From contig PLZA01000030.1 of the NCBI GenBank assembly GCA_003153505.1, positions 17,673-50,403 on the forward strand: a stretch of DNA of 32,731 nt, read 5' to 3'. Shown here piece after piece: positions 17,142 through 24,877 of the stretch; position 1 is the first letter of the stretch; each line of letters opens with the position of its first letter. The notes beneath the pieces were generated by a model. It saw only the letters and a program-made list of their open reading frames with translations, was not told the origin of the DNA and made no database searches. A program made the position numbers and the translations under genes. Origin of the DNA: Candidatus Dormiibacterota bacterium. Lineage in GTDB: Bacteria; Chloroflexota; Dormibacteria; Aeolococcales; Aeolococcaceae.

Positions 17142-17471
17142 CGTCATCTGGCGTCCGCCGAGCAGGTGGACGTGCAGGTGATCGACCGTCTGGCCGCCGT
17201 TCTTGCCTGTGTTGACGACGAGCCGGAATCCGGTCTCGTCGATGCCCTCGTCCTGCGCAATTGATTGCGCAACGTGGAGCATGCGTCCCCACAATCCGTT
17301 CTGGGACGGCGTCAGCTCGGCCACGGACTCGATGTGCTCGCGGGGCAGCACGAGGATGTGGACGGGCGCCTGCGGGTTCACGTCGCGGATCGCGAGCACC
17401 TCGTCGTCCTCGCGGACGAACGTTGCCGGGAGCTCGTGTGCCGCAATCGCGCAGAAGATGCAATCGGTCAT
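17127..17471 (-). CDS. HIT family protein (histidine triad nucleotide-binding, HinT-like)
   Basis: The 114-residue protein has the N-terminal CIFCAIA motif (C4, C7, a zinc-site pair in many bacterial HIT proteins) and the histidine triad HLHVHLLGG (H98, H100, H102). H100 is the expected nucleophile. HIT proteins hydrolyse nucleoside phosphoramidates or dinucleotides; the cellular substrate is uncertain. ATG 17471 overlaps the stop of mtaB (TCAT at 17468-17471), making it the last gene of a coupled rsmE-mtaB-HIT operon. Its stop codon lies in the loop of the dnaJ-side hairpin. Confidence 0.93.
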   Translation of the reverse strand: MTDCIFCAIAAHELPATFVREDDEVLAIRDVNPQAPVHILVLPREHIESVAELTPSQNGLWGRMLHVAQSIAQDEGIDETGFRLVVNTGKNGGQTVDHLHVHLLGGRQMTWPPG

Positions 17472-18730
17472 GAGCGGAGCAGAGTACAACGCAGGCGGTC
17501 GCCCAGGACTGCCTCCGCTCGGACCACGCTCAGACCTCCCTGGCGAACACCGGGTGCGCTTTCGACGATGACCTCGTGATACCCGGACGTCAGGCCGTGG
17601 GCCGTGGGTGCATCCACGGCGTCCCACACGACCTCGTGCACGCGCCCGCATGCGCCGGCCAGCGACCGCGAACCGGAGCGTCTGGTCGCGCGCCGCACCT
17701 CCGCGCTGCGATGGCGGGCGACCGCGTCATCAACCCGGTTGTCGATTGCCGACGCCGGCGTCCCAGGGCGCGGGGACCAGCGAAAGACATGACCTTGCAG
17801 GAAACCAACCTCGTCAACGAGTGACAGCGTGTCTGCGTGATCCTCTTCGGTCTCTCCGGGAAAGGCCACCATGATGTCGGTGGTGAACTCTGTCTCGGGC
17901 TGCATCTCGCGGAGCGCATGCGCGACTCGCAGGTACTGGGCCCGGCGGTATCCACGGTGCATCGCACGCAGGACTCGATCGCTGCCGCTCTGGAGTGGCA
18001 TGTGCCAGTGGGAGCACAGTCGCGGATGCGCGTTGAGTGCGATCAACGCCGGGGTGACGTCATTTGCATTGATGCTGCTCAGGCGGATGCGCGCTCGTTC
18101 CCCACACGCGTCCAGGAGCGATCCCAGGAGCGTCGCGAGGTCGGTGCCGGTATCACGACCGTAGGCTCCGAGGTCGACGCCGCAGAGCACGATCTCGCCG
18201 TGGCCGGTGTCGATCGCGGCATGCACTCGCTCGTGAACCGTGCGAGCGGGAACGCTCGAGGACACGCCGCGCGCCTGCCACACGATGCAGTACGTACAAC
18301 GATGGTCGCATCCGTCCTGCACCTTGATGAAGGCGCGGGAGCGCATCGCCGGGGCATCGCGCTCCTGGGCCGTGAGCGGTGCCATCGCGAGCACGTGTTC
18401 CGCGATGCTCTGCTTGTCCCGATTGGCGAAGATCGAGTCGACCGTCGTGTACGCACCGGGGTTTGCGTCGACGCTGCATCCCGTGAGCACGAGATGCGCG
18501 TCGGGATCAATGCGCCGCAGCCTCCGGATGCGCTGGCGCGTGGTCGCGTCCGCCTGGGCGGTCACGGTGCAGGAGTTGAGCACGCGCACATCCGCTCTCT
18601 CGGTCTCCGGCACGACGTCGCACCCACCGGCGGCGAGCCGTCCCGCCAGGTCCGCCATCTCGGCGAAGTTCACCTTGCACCCGAGCACCGTCAGCGCGAC
18701 CCGGAGCGGACGATCCAGCGGTGCGGTCAT
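17468..18730 (-). CDS. mtaB: tRNA threonylcarbamoyladenosine methylthiotransferase MtaB
   Basis: This 420-residue methylthiotransferase adds a methylthio group to t6A37 of tRNAs reading ANN codons. The N-terminal domain binds the auxiliary iron-sulfur cluster with C18 (in LGCKVN, the MtaB-type signature), C54 and C85. The radical SAM motif is CDHRCTYC (C141, C145, C148). A TRAM-like C-terminal domain follows. The GCKVN sequence separates it from MiaB (GCQMN). ATG 18730 overlaps the rsmE stop in ATGA, and its own stop overlaps the HIT start, so all three genes are translationally coupled. Confidence 0.92.
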   Translation of the reverse strand: MTAPLDRPLRVALTVLGCKVNFAEMADLAGRLAAGGCDVVPETERADVRVLNSCTVTAQADATTRQRIRRLRRIDPDAHLVLTGCSVDANPGAYTTVDSIFANRDKQSIAEHVLAMAPLTAQERDAPAMRSRAFIKVQDGCDHRCTYCIVWQARGVSSSVPARTVHERVHAAIDTGHGEIVLCGVDLGAYGRDTGTDLATLLGSLLDACGERARIRLSSINANDVTPALIALNAHPRLCSHWHMPLQSGSDRVLRAMHRGYRRAQYLRVAHALREMQPETEFTTDIMVAFPGETEEDHADTLSLVDEVGFLQGHVFRWSPRPGTPASAIDNRVDDAVARHRSAEVRRATRRSGSRSLAGACGRVHEVVWDAVDAPTAHGLTSGYHEVIVESAPGVRQGGLSVVRAEAVLGDRLRCTLLRS

Positions 18731-19494
18731 GACGGCGCCGGCGCCGCAGCAGCATCCAGGTCGCCGGCGCCGGCGAGGAGCAGCGAGGTGGCGACCGCCC
18801 CTGCCAGCCGGCTCGGAAAGACGCGCCTCCCGAGGTGGACGAGGATTGCGCCAGAGCCGTCCAGCAAGCGGAGGTCCGCGGCATCGAGACCACCCTCGGG
18901 TCCGATGACCAACCCGACAGCGACCGGGGGCTCGGGGACGGCACGCAGGATCGGGGCGGCGCCCTGACCGATGACGCACGCGAGGATGCGTGCGTCTGTG
19001 GGCAGCTGGCCCAACGCGTCGCGCAGCGGGAGTATCGAGTGCACCTCTGGGGGCGCGGCCCGACCGGCCAGTTGCGCCGCCTCTCGGGCGATCAGCCGCC
19101 AGCGCTCGAGCCGGTGGACGACCCGAGAAGGATCGGGGCGGGACACTGTCCGGTGGGTGAGCACGGGCCGGATCGTTGCGGCGCCTGCCTCGGTGAGCGC
19201 CTCGACGGTCGCGTCCATCGCCTGCGCCGGCACGGCCTGCAGCACGTGGACCTCGAGGCGGGGCTCACCCTCGACAGGCCTGCTCCAGACGATCGAGCCG
19301 CTCACCCGTGACGGGGTCACCTCGTCGAGCCGAAGACCGTGCTCGACGATGCCGCGCTCCACGATCACGATCGTCTCGCCGACCTGCGCGCGGAGTGCGC
19401 GCGAGAGATGACTTGCATCGAGCCCCGTCAGGCTGGCGCGGCCGCCGGCGACCTGGTCGGATTCGACAAAGAATCGGGGCACGGCAGCCTGCAT
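18727..19494 (-). CDS. rsmE: 16S rRNA m3U1498 methyltransferase RsmE
   Basis: This 255-residue SPOUT-class methyltransferase has an N-terminal PUA-like domain (FFVESDQVAGGRASLTGLDASHLSRALRAQVGE). The knot domain carries AVPAQAMDATVEALTEAG and the SAM-binding loop VIGPEGGLD. The usual last motif, LRTETA or LRTSTAG, is replaced by FPSRLAG, so this loop is divergent. It methylates N3 of U1498 in the decoding region of 30S subunits. The start ATG is 33 bases from the divergent hydrolase gene. mtaB follows with a 4-base overlap, a common pairing. Confidence 0.88.
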   Translation of the reverse strand: MQAAVPRFFVESDQVAGGRASLTGLDASHLSRALRAQVGETIVIVERGIVEHGLRLDEVTPSRVSGSIVWSRPVEGEPRLEVHVLQAVPAQAMDATVEALTEAGAATIRPVLTHRTVSRPDPSRVVHRLERWRLIAREAAQLAGRAAPPEVHSILPLRDALGQLPTDARILACVIGQGAAPILRAVPEPPVAVGLVIGPEGGLDAADLRLLDGSGAILVHLGRRVFPSRLAGAVATSLLLAGAGDLDAAAAPAPS

Positions 19495-19515
19495 GGTGCG
19501 GCACCCGCGTCCCGG

Positions 19516-19521
19516 TATGGT
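19516..19521 (+). promoter_or_regulatory. Candidate -10 box (TATGGT) of the hydrolase gene
   Basis: TATGGT is 6 bases before GTG 19528 in the 33-base gap shared with divergent rsmE. The expected transcript starts at the GTG. No clear -35 box. Confidence 0.4.
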
Positions 19522-19527
19522 GGTCGT

Positions 19528-20415
19528 GTGGCCGCGACGCAGCTCACCGTGCAGACAGCCGACGGTGTCGGACTGTCGGTCCACATCACGGGAGACGGGG
19601 ACCCGCTGCTGCTCATCCCGGGGCTCGGCGCGGGCCGCTCCGCGTTCGATCCGATCGTGCCCGACCTGGCCAGGGCGCATCGTGTGATCACGTTCGACCC
19701 CCGCGGCATCGGTGAGTCCAAGGGTGGCGCCAACACGACGCTGACGGCCATGGCTCGCGACGCAGTTGCCGTTCTTGACGGCGCCGGGGTGGATGCGGCC
19801 GCGGTGTTCGGTGCTTCGATGGGCGGCCTGGTCGCGCAGCACATGGTCGTCGATCACCCCGATCGTGTCGCCGATCTCATCCTCGCCGCCACGGCTCCGG
19901 GCGGCAACGACGGCGTCGATTCCACACCGGAGGACCAGGCGGCGTTGCTGGGCAAGGGGGCCCGAACGCCAGAGGACGCGTACCGGATGGCGTGCACGGT
20001 GTTGTACTCGGTCCCGTTTCAGAGGACACACCCGGAGTTCATCGAGGAGCAGATTCGCGAGCGAGCGCTCCACCCGGTGCGTCCGCGCGTGTTCTCGGCC
20101 CAGTTCAGGGCGATGTGGGAGCCTGACGACTCGTTCGCCCATCTTGCCGGTGTGAGGGTCCCGACGCTCGTGATGCACGGCACCGACGACATGGTCACGC
20201 CGTTCGAGAACGCCCGTCTGCTTGCCGCCAGGATTCCGGGAGCGCAGCTACGTCCATTCGATGCCTGCGGCCACCTGTTCTTTCACGAGCGCCCATCCGA
20301 AACCGCGCGCGTCGTGCACGAGCACCTGCGCGAGGCAGGGATCGGGCCGGGTCAGTCGTCGTCCGGGGTTGCCTCGTCGTCGTTCTCGGGCGATTCGTCG
20401 GACGCCGCGTCCTGA
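19528..20415 (+). CDS. Alpha/beta-fold hydrolase
   Basis: This is a 295-residue alpha/beta hydrolase. The oxyanion region is LIPGLGAGRSAFDPI, and DPRGIGES follows as in the 3-oxoadipate enol-lactonase/esterase group. The nucleophile elbow is GASMG with S97. The acid probably lies in MHGTDDMVTP, and the histidine is in CGHLFFHE near the C-terminus. The substrate cannot be assigned; similar proteins include esterases, lactonases and haloperoxidase-like enzymes. GTG 19528 is the only sensible start, as the open frame upstream is antisense to rsmE. The last 21 codons (a Ser/Asp-rich tail) overlap the 3' end of the convergent RNase Y gene by 64 bases. Confidence 0.88.
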   Translation: MAATQLTVQTADGVGLSVHITGDGDPLLLIPGLGAGRSAFDPIVPDLARAHRVITFDPRGIGESKGGANTTLTAMARDAVAVLDGAGVDAAAVFGASMGGLVAQHMVVDHPDRVADLILAATAPGGNDGVDSTPEDQAALLGKGARTPEDAYRMACTVLYSVPFQRTHPEFIEEQIRERALHPVRPRVFSAQFRAMWEPDDSFAHLAGVRVPTLVMHGTDDMVTPFENARLLAARIPGAQLRPFDACGHLFFHERPSETARVVHEHLREAGIGPGQSSSGVASSSFSGDSSDAAS

Positions 20416-21983
20416 CGTCCTCCGGCGTGCTCGGCAACCGCAGCGCGCACCGGGACCAGCTGCGCGGGCGCCGTGGCTGTGGCGGTCGTCTCGCGGATCA
20501 CTGTCACCTTGATCACGCCCGGGTACTGCATCTCGGACTCGATCTCGCGCGCGATCTCGCTGGTGAGCGGGGGCATATCCGTGTCCTTGACCTGCGAGGC
20601 TTTGACGAACACGCGGAGCTCGCGGCCGGCCTGCAGCGGGAACGCGCGGTCCACCCCACCATGCCGGGTGGCGATGGTCTGGAGCTGTTCGAGGCGGAGG
20701 AGGTAGGTCGCCAGGGTGTCGCGCCGCGCGCCGGGCCGCGAGGCCGAGATGGCATCGGCGCAGATGGTGAGCATCGCGAGATCGGTTGACGGCTCCTCAT
20801 CGAAGTGGTGGGCCTTGACGGCGTGGACGATGCCTGGATCGACGCCGAGCACGCGAAGCAACTCGCCTCCGATGAGCGCGTGCACCCCCTCGACATCGTG
20901 GTCGACCGCCTTGCCGACGTCGTGGAGCATGCCGGCCTGACGGGCGAGGCTCTGCGGCAGGCCGAGCTCGGCCGCGAGCACCCCGCAGAGGTGGCCGGTC
21001 TCCTCACAGTGCAACAACGCGTTCTGGCCGTACGAGAACCGGTGGTGCAGAGTCCCCACCAGCTCGGCCAGCTCCGGGCGGCCCTCGATCTGCATGCGCC
21101 ACAGGGCACGCTCTCCCACCTCGACGACACGCCGCTGGGTGGTCTTGCGCGCTCGCTGGATCAGCGGGGGAACCTCCGTGGCCTGGAGGCGGCGATCAAC
21201 GACCTCGAGGGCTGCCTGCCGCGCGATCTCGCGTCCGATGGGGTCGACAGTCCGCAGCGTCGCCTGGTGCTTCTCGTCGTCGATGCCGAGTTCCGCTCCG
21301 GTCTGCTCCGCGATGACCGCGAGCGCGGACAGGAGCCGCTCCCGGGCGTGGTCGTCCAGGCCCTCGAGCGAGAGCGGTGACATCCTCGGGGCGGTGTCGA
21401 CGTTGGACGCGTCCTGGCGCTCCACGGCCTGGACGATGAGGTCGTTCGCGCTGGTCTCCACGCGGTCGCCGATGATCTCCGCAACCGTTGCTTCAACGAG
21501 CGCCGAACGCTCGGCGACGAGGTCTGACTGGATCCTGTCCAGAACGAGCGCCGCTGCAGCATCGCGGTCCAGGGCGGCCTTCGCGCGGAGGGTCTCGTCA
21601 ATCTGGGATCCCTGTTCCGCGACCCGCGCACGCCGTTCCTCGATCTCATCCCGGCGCTTGCGGTAGGCGAAGCGGCGATCGTCGAAGATCTCGCGGCGCT
21701 CGCGGAGGTGCTTGTGGCGCTCAGCGATGACCGCCTCCCGTCCCTCGACGTCGGCGAGCCGCTCCTTGACCTCTTCCATCGCCGCCTCGTGAGCGTGGAG
21801 AGCGGAGGTGCGGGCCTCGGCGATGAGTGAAGACGCGTACTGGCTGGCGTCGGCGAGGCTCTGGCTCGTCAGTGGTGCCTGCGACCCTCCCTGCGGCCCG
21901 CGCCGCGCGTTGAAGAGGGCGATTGCCGCGATGGCGGCCAGAAGCACGGCGATCACGATCAGGAGGGCTGCTGCGATGCTCAT
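20352..21983 (-). CDS. rny: Ribonuclease Y with degenerate KH domain
   Basis: This 543-residue membrane endoribonuclease starts mRNA decay. An N-terminal membrane helix (2-25) is followed by a long charged coiled coil (about 60-190), a KH-like region (about 205-262) and an HD domain with H354-D355 in MLHDVGKAVDHDVEG. FSYGQNALLH, RPGARRDTLATYL and YPGVIKVTVIRET are diagnostic. Two oddities: the KH loop GRIIGREGRN of B. subtilis RNase Y has no counterpart here (ARERLLSALAV instead), and about 40 extra residues follow VIRET, ending in an acidic tail. The tail overlaps the convergent hydrolase gene. The HD site looks intact, so the enzyme is probably active with altered RNA binding. Confidence 0.93.
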   Translation of the reverse strand: MSIAAALLIVIAVLLAAIAAIALFNARRGPQGGSQAPLTSQSLADASQYASSLIAEARTSALHAHEAAMEEVKERLADVEGREAVIAERHKHLRERREIFDDRRFAYRKRRDEIEERRARVAEQGSQIDETLRAKAALDRDAAAALVLDRIQSDLVAERSALVEATVAEIIGDRVETSANDLIVQAVERQDASNVDTAPRMSPLSLEGLDDHARERLLSALAVIAEQTGAELGIDDEKHQATLRTVDPIGREIARQAALEVVDRRLQATEVPPLIQRARKTTQRRVVEVGERALWRMQIEGRPELAELVGTLHHRFSYGQNALLHCEETGHLCGVLAAELGLPQSLARQAGMLHDVGKAVDHDVEGVHALIGGELLRVLGVDPGIVHAVKAHHFDEEPSTDLAMLTICADAISASRPGARRDTLATYLLRLEQLQTIATRHGGVDRAFPLQAGRELRVFVKASQVKDTDMPPLTSEIAREIESEMQYPGVIKVTVIRETTATATAPAQLVPVRAAVAEHAGGRQDAASDESPENDDEATPDDD

Positions 21984-22008
21984 GCGTGGAGTGTTGTGAG
22001 GAGGGCGG

Positions 22009-22923
22009 TCAGGCGCTGGCCGCCAGGTCGAATGGGTCGCGGGCCTCGGCGATGAGTCGCTGGGCGAAGAGGTTGGCGGCTGGAGGCAGGGTGCGTCTCC
22101 GGTCCCAGCAGAGGGCCATGGTACGCGCGATCGGCGGGTCGCGAAGCGGAATCACCGCCACCCTGGTACTCGGAACCGGGAGGGGCATGGGCATCAGGGT
22201 CGTTCCGAGGCCGGCCTCGACAAGACCCTGGACGATCGTGAAGTCGTCCCCCTCGTAGGCCACGTGGGTGGTCAGCCCCTGCGCCGCGAAAGCGGCATCG
22301 ATCACCCGGCGGAGTCCGCTTCGGGAGCGGGGGAGGATCAGTGGCTCTCCGGCGACGTCCTCGAGGGTGCACGAACTGCGGCCCACGAGCCGATGGTTGG
22401 CGGGAACCACCACCGCCACTCGCTCGCGGAAAAGCGGGTGGATCTCGAGGTCGACGACACCGGTGGGGGGTGGACCCAGGATGCCGAGGTCGTAGTCGCC
22501 GCCGAGGACGCCGCTCATCACCTCGGCGGTCGTGCCCTCCTCGAGCGTGAAACGAACCGCCGGATAGCTCTCGAGGAAGCGGGCGAGCCGCTCCGGGAGC
22601 CAGCGCGCGCCCACGGTGTGGAGGAATGCCACGCAGACACGGCCGCTCTCTGCGGCAACGGCGCCTTCAGCCTCGGCGATGGCGTCTCGGAGGTCGTCGA
22701 GGATGCGTTCGGCACGGCCGACCAGGCGCCGGCCGGCCTGCGTCAGTCGGATGTTCCGGCCGATCCGCTCGAAGAGGAGGACCCCCACCTCCTGTTCCAG
22801 GCGCGCGACCTTGCGGGAGACGGTTGATTGATCCGCTTGCAGCGCTTCGGCCGCGCGGCTGAGGTGTTCAACCTTGGCAACCTCGACAAAAGTGCGTAGA
22901 AGGTCGGCATTGATGCGATCCAT
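22009..22923 (-). CDS. LysR-family transcriptional regulator
   Basis: The 304-residue protein has the LysR winged helix at residues 1-60 (FVEVAKVEHLSRAAEALQADQSTVSRKVARLEQEVGVLLFER) and a periplasmic-binding-protein-like effector domain from about 90 on. The ligand cannot be inferred. The gene is divergent from an unknown helical protein gene, the typical layout in which a LysR protein controls its neighbour and itself. Its start is preceded by a consensus -35 TTGACA and a -10 6 bases before ATG. It ends 25 bases before the start of rny on the same strand, which has no separate strong promoter visible, so read-through is possible. Confidence 0.92.
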   Translation of the reverse strand: MDRINADLLRTFVEVAKVEHLSRAAEALQADQSTVSRKVARLEQEVGVLLFERIGRNIRLTQAGRRLVGRAERILDDLRDAIAEAEGAVAAESGRVCVAFLHTVGARWLPERLARFLESYPAVRFTLEEGTTAEVMSGVLGGDYDLGILGPPPTGVVDLEIHPLFRERVAVVVPANHRLVGRSSCTLEDVAGEPLILPRSRSGLRRVIDAAFAAQGLTTHVAYEGDDFTIVQGLVEAGLGTTLMPMPLPVPSTRVAVIPLRDPPIARTMALCWDRRRTLPPAANLFAQRLIAEARDPFDLAASA

Positions 22924-22924
22924 G

Positions 22925-22978
22925 CATCAATCTCACCCTAAATGTGCTGTTGATGTCAATGACCCCACCCGGTAGGCT
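22925..22978. promoter_or_regulatory. Overlapping divergent promoters and inverted repeat between LysR gene and 22986 gene
   Basis: Minus strand: TTGACA (22954-22959), 18 bases, TGAGAT (22930-22935), 6 bases, LysR ATG. Plus strand: TTGATG (22950-22955), 17 bases, TAGGCT (22973-22978), 7 bases, GTG 22986. The two -35 boxes overlap. A perfect inverted repeat CATCAA (22925-22930) / TTGATG (22950-22955) with a 19-base spacer overlaps both promoters and is a candidate LysR operator. Confidence 0.55.
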
Positions 22979-22985
22979 AGGGATC

Positions 22986-23468
22986 GTGATAAGAGAACCC
23001 GAGGTACTGGAGCGTAGTCAGGTAGTCGACCCGGGGCTTCTCATCGAGAGCGCCACTGAAGAAGTGCACGCCGCGCGCCGCAGGCATCGTCGCGAGGTCG
23101 TCGAGCGGACCCGCCTGCGCCGGCTCGTCGAGCGGGTTGACAGTGCTATCGAGCTTTGCGAGGAAACGCACCTCCAGGGCATCAAGGAAGTGCCGCCGGA
23201 TGTCGCCGAGCGGGCGCAGAAGGTGTTCACCTTCGCGCGCGGCGCGGTCCGGAAGACAGGCGATGTGGACGCCCTCTCCACTGTGGAGGCAGCGCTCGCG
23301 CGCCGTCAGGTCAAGATCACCGAGGTCATGGACATCCTCTGGACAATCCAGGAGGTCGTGTTCGACCTGATGCTTCCGTGGCGCACCCAGCTCCCTGAGG
23401 ATGTCGAGCCCGAAGGCGACGAAGCGTCGTTGGTTGGGTTCTGGCGAGAGTTCCGCCTGCACCCATAA
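22986..23468 (+). CDS. Uncharacterised helical protein divergent from LysR
   Basis: This is a 160-residue, strongly charged and probably all-helical soluble protein. It has an Arg-rich stretch, ARRRHRREVVERTRLRRLVERV, near residue 30 and a C-terminal Trp-containing segment. There is no signal peptide, membrane helix or recognised motif, though the helices KVFTFARGAVRKTGDVDALSTVEAALARR suggest a compact bundle. GTG 22986 is chosen because a promoter ends 7 bases before it; the frame is open a little further upstream but over the promoter. It may be controlled by the LysR protein. Confidence 0.6.
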   Translation: MIREPEVLERSQVVDPGLLIESATEEVHAARRRHRREVVERTRLRRLVERVDSAIELCEETHLQGIKEVPPDVAERAQKVFTFARGAVRKTGDVDALSTVEAALARRQVKITEVMDILWTIQEVVFDLMLPWRTQLPEDVEPEGDEASLVGFWREFRLHP

Positions 23469-23539
23469 CGCGACGGCGGCGCCGGGGCGGCGTGATGCGG
23501 CGTCGGCTCTCCGCCCGGCGCGAGTAGGGCCCGCGAAGC

Positions 23540-23545
23540 CACAAT
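23540..23545 (+). promoter_or_regulatory. Candidate -10 box (CACAAT) of the S33 peptidase gene
   Basis: CACAAT-CCGGGG-ATG gives a 6-base gap to the start codon, similar to the chelatase gene starts. No recognisable -35 box in this GC-rich gap. Confidence 0.35.
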
Positions 23546-23551
23546 CCGGGG

Positions 23552-24850
23552 ATGGGCTCGCAGGTTGCCGTCGATCGGATGCTGGTCACGGGCCATCGCA
23601 TCGAGGTGCCGCTCGACTGGAGCGCGCCCGCCGGACCGCAGATCAGTGTGCATGCTCGCGAGGTCGTCGCCGCCGAGCACGCCGGTGATGCGAACCGTCC
23701 GGCGATCGTGTGGTTCCAGGGAGGTCCCGGGCACGAGATCGCATTTCCGGATCATCGCGGGGGCTGGCTCGAGCAGCTGCTGACACGCTATCGCGTGCTG
23801 CTTCTCGATCAGCGTGGCACCGGGCTCAGCACACCGCTCGACGCGCGCTCGCTGACGATCTCGGACCCGGCGGTGCTCGGGCCGTACCTCACGCACTTCC
23901 GTCAGGACTCCATCGTGCGTGACGCCGATCGATTCCGAGCGACTCTCTACGGGGAAGACGCGGACTGGTACGTCTTCGGCCAGAGCTTCGGTGGCTTCTG
24001 CTCGCTGACCTATCTGTCGCTGCTGCCCGAGCACCTCCGCGGCGTGATCATCACCGGCGGGTTCGCGCCGGTCCTGCACGAGACCGACGAAATCTGCACC
24101 AGGCTGTTCAATCACGTGGCGACGCGGAATGCTGAGTACTACGCGCGGTTTCCCGCCGACGTCGCGCGGGTGCGGCGGATCGTCGACCACCTCGAAACCA
24201 CCAACGAGGTCGACGGGCAGGGTCAGCGGCTGAGCGCTCGCCGGTTCTTGATGCTCGGAGGCATGATCGGCCATCAGCATGGCGCTGCGGAGTTGCACGG
24301 CATCATCGAGCGAGCGGACAGCGACCTCGACCAGTTGCACATGCTCGGTGGCGCAGTCCACCTGCAGATCGCCGAGACGATGTCGCCGGCGACCAATCCC
24401 ATCTACACGGTGCTGCATGAGGCTGCTTACTCCAACGGCCCCGCGACACGGTGGGCGGCCGAGCGCGCGCGGCTGGCTGATCCTCGGTACGCCCTTGATG
24501 CGCAGCCGGTTCCGTATTTCACGGGTGAGGCAGTATTCCCCTGGATGCTCGAGGAACTCCGGGAGCTGCGACCGCTCCGAGACGCTGCCAACGTGCTGGC
24601 CGAGCACGAGGGCTGGCCACCGCTCTACGACGTCGCGCGACTGCGTGCGAACATGGTCCCTGTCGTGGGTACGGTCTATTGGGATGACGAGTACGTCGAG
24701 CGCACCATGGCGCTCGAGACGGTGTCGCTCCTCGGCAACTGCCGCCCGTGGATCACCAACGAATACGAGCACGGCGCGTACCGTGTCGACCCGAAGCATG
24801 TCGGCGATCGACTGTTCTCGATGCTGGACGATCTGACTGCGCGTCGCTGA
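23552..24850 (+). CDS. Prolyl aminopeptidase-like S33 hydrolase
   Basis: This 432-residue alpha/beta hydrolase belongs to the S33 (proline iminopeptidase) group. The oxyanion motif is WFQGGPGHE (54-62), then LLLDQRGTGLSTPL and the nucleophile elbow GQSFGG with S145. A large helical cap (about 165-350) and a C-terminal histidine in NEYEHGAYRV complete the triad. The order and the DQRGTG motif match enzymes that remove N-terminal proline from peptides. No signal peptide is seen, so it is probably cytoplasmic. It converges on the GGDEF gene with 27 bases between. Confidence 0.87.
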   Translation: MGSQVAVDRMLVTGHRIEVPLDWSAPAGPQISVHAREVVAAEHAGDANRPAIVWFQGGPGHEIAFPDHRGGWLEQLLTRYRVLLLDQRGTGLSTPLDARSLTISDPAVLGPYLTHFRQDSIVRDADRFRATLYGEDADWYVFGQSFGGFCSLTYLSLLPEHLRGVIITGGFAPVLHETDEICTRLFNHVATRNAEYYARFPADVARVRRIVDHLETTNEVDGQGQRLSARRFLMLGGMIGHQHGAAELHGIIERADSDLDQLHMLGGAVHLQIAETMSPATNPIYTVLHEAAYSNGPATRWAAERARLADPRYALDAQPVPYFTGEAVFPWMLEELRELRPLRDAANVLAEHEGWPPLYDVARLRANMVPVVGTVYWDDEYVERTMALETVSLLGNCRPWITNEYEHGAYRVDPKHVGDRLFSMLDDLTARR

Positions 24851-24860
24851 CCCGGCCGCT

Positions 24861-24873
24861 GCAGCCAAGCTGC
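24861..24873. terminator. Weak hairpin between convergent S33 peptidase and GGDEF genes
   Basis: GCAGC-CAA-GCTGC is a 5-bp inverted repeat with a 3-base loop in the 27-base gap. It is short and lacks a T-tract; a terminator role is uncertain. Confidence 0.2.
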
Positions 24874-24877
24874 GAGG

